This document shows positions 5,547 to 7,429 of a stretch of DNA of 7,429 nucleotides, piece after piece (positions within the stretch are counted from its first letter, which is position 1; each line of letters opens with the position of its first letter). The stretch comes from a bacterium. GTDB lineage: Bacteria; Oederibacteriota; JAJYGY01. Location of the stretch: the NCBI GenBank assembly GCA_021790555.1, contig JAJYGY010000186.1, positions 1 through 7,429 on the forward strand, read 5' to 3'. The position numbers and the translations under genes were made by a program. Under the pieces are notes generated by a model. The model made no database searches. It was not told the DNA's origin and saw nothing but the letters and a program-made list of their open reading frames with translations.

Positions 5547-6602
5547 TCAGTGGTCGCGGCTGGTCACGTAGTCGGCCAGGGCCAGAAGGCTCCGCTTGGC
5601 CGGGCTTTCCGGCAGCGCGGCCAGCAGCCCCTTGGCCTCCTCGATGAGCTTCAGGGCCCTGCGCCGGGCGTATTCCACCCCGTCCTGGTCGCGGATGAAA
5701 CCCACCACCTCGCCCAGGCGCCGGTCGTCGATGGGGTCCAGCAGCAGCAGCTCCTGCATCTGGGCGCGGCGCTTGGGGTCCGCCGTGGCCAGGGCATGCA
5801 GCAGGGGCAGGGTGATCTTGCCCTCGCGGATGTCGTGGCCCTGCGGCTTGCCCAGCTTTTCAGGGTCGGCCGTCAGGTCGAGAAGGTCGTCGGCGATCTG
5901 GAAGGCGGTGCCGAACTTCAGCCCGAAAAGGCGCAGGGCCTCCACCTGTTCCGGCGCGGAGCCGGCCAGCATGCCGGCCGCCTCGCAGGACACCGCCATC
6001 AGCGAGGCCGTCTTCTTCTCGATGGTGTCGAAATAATCCCCCTCGCCCTGCGTCACCAGGAACCGGCTCCTCACCTCCTGGATCTCGCCCTCGCACAGCC
6101 GGTCGGTGGCCCGCGAGATGGCCCGGATGAGCGGGCGATCCACCGACTGGGCCAGCAGCTGGAAGACCTTGGCGAAGACGAAGTCGCCCATCAGCACGGT
6201 GACCTCGTTGCCCCACAGGAAATTCAGCGTCTTCCTTCCCCGCCGGATGGGGCTGTTGTCGATGATGTCGTCGTGCACCAGGGTGGCGATGTGGATCAGC
6301 TCCACGGCCTCGGCCACGGCCAGGCTCTGCTCCTTCACTTCCCTCTCGGCCCCGGCCCGGGCCTTTTTTCCCAGGCCGCAGGCCTTGGCCGTCAGCAGCA
6401 CCAGGGCCGCCCGCATGCGCTTGCCCGAGGACTGCCCCAGGTGCTCCACCATCTGGCGGACGAACTCGTTGTCCGAGGCCAGCACTTTTTTGAAGAGCTC
6501 TTCGGCCCCGCGCAGCTCTTCCTGGATGGGGCCGTAGATGTCATCTAAATTCATGATCCGTGTAATACCCGGCAGCGCGGGGCTGGAACCGACCGTCGCC
6601 AT
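5547..6602 (-). CDS. Long-chain trans-polyprenyl diphosphate synthase (IspB/HepT-like)
   Basis: This is an all-trans isoprenyl diphosphate synthase. It condenses isopentenyl diphosphate onto an allylic diphosphate, most likely to make the C30-C50 tail of menaquinone or ubiquinone. The 351-residue product has GKRMRAAL (60-67, basic diphosphate-binding site) and the first Asp-rich motif HDDIID with D111, D112 and D115. The second Asp-rich motif is QIADDLLDL with D238, D239 and D242, and it is followed by GHDIREGKITLPLL (255-268). The first motif has the DDxxD form with no bulky insertion, as in long-chain enzymes rather than many short-chain ones. Product length cannot be read exactly. The ATG at 6602 is preferred over an in-frame ATG at 6623 because of a strong AGGAGG four bases upstream. 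The next ATG (6554) lacks one. About 20 residues precede the conserved fold. It lies between a NuoE-like gene and nuoA on the same strand. Confidence 0.93.
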   Translation of the reverse strand: MATVGSSPALPGITRIMNLDDIYGPIQEELRGAEELFKKVLASDNEFVRQMVEHLGQSSGKRMRAALVLLTAKACGLGKKARAGAEREVKEQSLAVAEAVELIHIATLVHDDIIDNSPIRRGRKTLNFLWGNEVTVLMGDFVFAKVFQLLAQSVDRPLIRAISRATDRLCEGEIQEVRSRFLVTQGEGDYFDTIEKKTASLMAVSCEAAGMLAGSAPEQVEALRLFGLKFGTAFQIADDLLDLTADPEKLGKPQGHDIREGKITLPLLHALATADPKRRAQMQELLLLDPIDDRRLGEVVGFIRDQDGVEYARRRALKLIEEAKGLLAALPESPAKRSLLALADYVTSRDH

Positions 6603-6606
6603 GGAG

Positions 6607-6614
6607 CCTCCTTT
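6607..6614 (-). promoter_or_regulatory. Strong RBS deciding the polyprenyl synthase start
   Basis: On the minus strand the sequence is AAAGGAGG, then four bases, then ATG at 6602. It is the best anti-16S match upstream of this gene and argues against initiation at the ATG 21 nt further upstream, which would place this purine run inside the coding region. Confidence 0.7.
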
Positions 6615-6665
6615 TTGCCTCAAGGGCGGGCCTCACTTAAGAAATGACCGGATTTTATGGCACGG

Positions 6666-6705
6666 ATCATAAATATAAAACCAAAGTTTGTTCTTTTTTT
6701 CACAA
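6666..6705 (-). promoter_or_regulatory. Putative promoter with Rex-like palindrome upstream of the polyprenyl synthase
   Basis: The spacer 6603-6730 is markedly AT-rich compared with its surroundings. On the minus strand it contains TATGAT (6671-6666), a good -10 match. Seventeen bases upstream is AGAACA, only 3 of 6 matches to a -35. Overlapping that -35 is an 18-mer, TTGTGAAAAAAAGAACAA (6705-6688). Its left half fits the Rex consensus TTGTGAA fully and its right half partly (4 of 7). Rex responds to the NADH/NAD+ ratio and would suit a quinone or respiratory gene. The match is imperfect, and an A-run alone could produce part of it. Confidence 0.3.
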
Positions 6706-6730
6706 AGTCAGTTTTTTTCTACCACCCTGG

Positions 6731-7246
6731 TTACCGCTTGTCAACCTCGCCGCCAAGTTTTGGGAGCAGGGGCTGGTCAGGGGAGCCCTGGCCCTGGAGC
6801 ATTTTCGCGGCCATTCCCGGCTCCTGGTTGCCGAAGCAGGTTTTGTTGAACTTGACGTTGGGCCCGGTGGCGCAACGGCCCATGCAGAAGCTGTTCCTGA
6901 GGCTGAACTGGTGGTCCGGGGTGGTTTCCCCCGGGCGCAGGCCCAGCAGCCGGCCGTATTCCGAGGCGATGTCGGCCGAACCGCCCTGGCCGCAGGAAAG
7001 TCCCCGGCAGACCTGGATGACGAGCCGGCCCTGGGGTTCCAGGCTGAAGGAAGGATTGAAGCTGAGGAGCTGCTGCAGGGAAAAATAGGAAGTGCCGAAA
7101 TGGTCCGCGGCGGCCTGGATGGCCTCGTCCGGAATCCAGTTCCATTCGTCCTGCACCCGGCCGAAAAAGGCCTGGGCCAGGCCCGGTTCCCCGGCCCGGA
7201 ATTCTCCCAGGATGTCGGCGATTCTTTTAGATTCTTCCCGGTCCAT
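6731..7246 (-). CDS. nuoE: NuoE-like [2Fe-2S] thioredoxin-fold protein
   Basis: This resembles the 24-kDa complex I subunit NuoE, which holds cluster N1a beside the NADH/FMN subunit NuoF. The product is 171 residues. An N-terminal helical part contains EWNWIPDEAIQAAADHFGTS (34-53), matching the NuoE pattern before the cluster domain. The ligands are C80-x4-C85 (VCRGLSCG) and C121-x3-C125 (FCMGRCATGPNV), with the 35-residue gap typical of NuoE. The segment SLQQLLSFNPSFSLEPQG (56-73) is divergent from the usual ATFYTxF-type stretch, and a low-complexity Gly/Pro/Gln tail follows residue 150. No nuoF is adjacent. It is therefore either the complex I NuoE encoded apart from F and G, or a NuoE-like ferredoxin of another enzyme. 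The ATG at 7246 follows GGGAGG by 4 nt. Confidence 0.8.
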   Translation of the reverse strand: MDREESKRIADILGEFRAGEPGLAQAFFGRVQDEWNWIPDEAIQAAADHFGTSYFSLQQLLSFNPSFSLEPQGRLVIQVCRGLSCGQGGSADIASEYGRLLGLRPGETTPDHQFSLRNSFCMGRCATGPNVKFNKTCFGNQEPGMAAKMLQGQGSPDQPLLPKLGGEVDKR

Positions 7247-7275
7247 GCCGCCTCCCTTCCAAGGCCCCGGAAAGA

Positions 7276-7304
7276 ATCTTATCAGATTTTTGTCCCGGGC
7301 CCAA
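7276..7304 (-). promoter_or_regulatory. Putative promoter of the NuoE-like gene
   Basis: On the minus strand TTGGGC (7304-7299) is followed after exactly 17 nt by TAAGAT (7281-7276), with an extended -10 TG one base before it (TGATAAGAT). The predicted start near 7269 gives a leader of about 22 nt that contains the ribosome binding site. The -35 shares only its TTG with consensus. This is inference from spacing and motif match only. Confidence 0.4.
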
Positions 7305-7322
7305 CCCCTTTGGGGCGCGGGC
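7299..7322 (-). terminator. Stem-loop directly after the upstream gene, terminator-like but lacking a U-tract
   Basis: On the minus strand the sequence starts immediately after the TGA at 7323 and reads GCCC-gcg-CCCC-aaa-GGGG-tt-GGGC, which pairs as an 8-bp GC stem with one small internal loop. No run of T follows, so intrinsic termination would be weak. It also overlaps the proposed -35 of the next gene. It may act as a 3' end stabiliser or a poor terminator. Confidence 0.35.
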
Positions 7323-7429
7323 TCAGCGCAGCACGAACCACCTGCCCACCACGGCCGAGCCCTCCAGGCCCGCGCGGGTGGGGCGGAGGGTGTAGTAATA
7401 GAGCCCGTTGGACAGCCCTTCGAAGGCCT
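7323..7429 (-). CDS. C-terminal fragment of an unrecognised protein
   Basis: Only the last 35 complete codons before a TGA (7325-7323) are in the window; the rest lies beyond position 7429. The visible end includes FEGLSNGLYYYTLRPTRAG and VVGRWFVLR. The pattern of GLYYYTL followed by a short variable turn and a final strand VVGRWFVLR recalls the C-terminal strands of beta-sandwich domains of secreted or surface proteins (FlgD-like or Ig-like, with 'GLYFYRL'-type motifs). This is a weak resemblance. High GC and codon choice match the neighbours, supporting a real coding end. It is separated from the NuoE-like gene by 76 nt containing a stem-loop and a possible promoter, so it is probably a different transcription unit. 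Confidence 0.6.
   Translation of the reverse strand, partial: AFEGLSNGLYYYTLRPTRAGLEGSAVVGRWFVLR

Noticed and set aside
6694..6718. T-runs on the plus strand as terminators
   Set aside because: No GC-rich stem precedes them, and no plus-strand gene exists to be terminated. They are part of an AT-rich promoter-like spacer.

Overview
The window is a GC-rich bacterial chromosome segment in which every gene I can support lies on the minus strand, so transcription runs from high to low coordinates. Codon choice is dominated by GCC, CTG, ATC, ACC and CCC. Together with the gene order and a long-form NuoH, this suggests an Acidobacteriota- or delta-proteobacteria-like organism. I cannot settle the lineage from sequence alone.

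Layout in transcription order: (1) the last ~35 codons of an unrecognised protein, 7429-7323, followed by a stem-loop. (2) A promoter-like region and a NuoE-like [2Fe-2S] thioredoxin-fold protein, 7246-6731. (3) An AT-rich spacer with a weak Rex-like palindrome, then a long-chain trans-polyprenyl diphosphate synthase, 6602-5547. (4) A 184-nt spacer with an FNR-type palindrome and a hairpin next to the nuoA ribosome binding site. (5) A compact respiratory complex I operon, nuoA-nuoB-nuoC-nuoD-nuoH-nuoI-nuoJ-nuoK, 5362 to about 209, with gaps of 16-31 nt or short overlaps. (6) About 208 nt at the left edge that do not belong to nuo: they encode the middle of the HflX GTPase domain and continue the nuoK reading frame without a stop.

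Functionally the window is about electron entry into the quinone pool. NuoB, C, D and I form the hydrophilic connecting module with clusters N2, N6a and N6b. NuoA, H, J and K are membrane subunits. The polyprenyl synthase would make the isoprenoid tail of the quinone that complex I reduces. NuoF and NuoG are absent between nuoD and nuoH, and NuoE is displaced upstream, so the NADH-oxidising module must be encoded elsewhere or be replaced. NuoL, M and N, expected after nuoK, are not reached because the sequence switches to hflX.

The most unusual item is the in-frame nuoK/hflX junction near 190-217. Codon usage changes abruptly there and the HflX part lacks its P-loop. That pattern fits an assembly chimera or an illegitimate recombination better than a functional fusion protein. 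I found no RNA gene, transposase, CRISPR array or other mobile-element signature, and no convincing new biological system.
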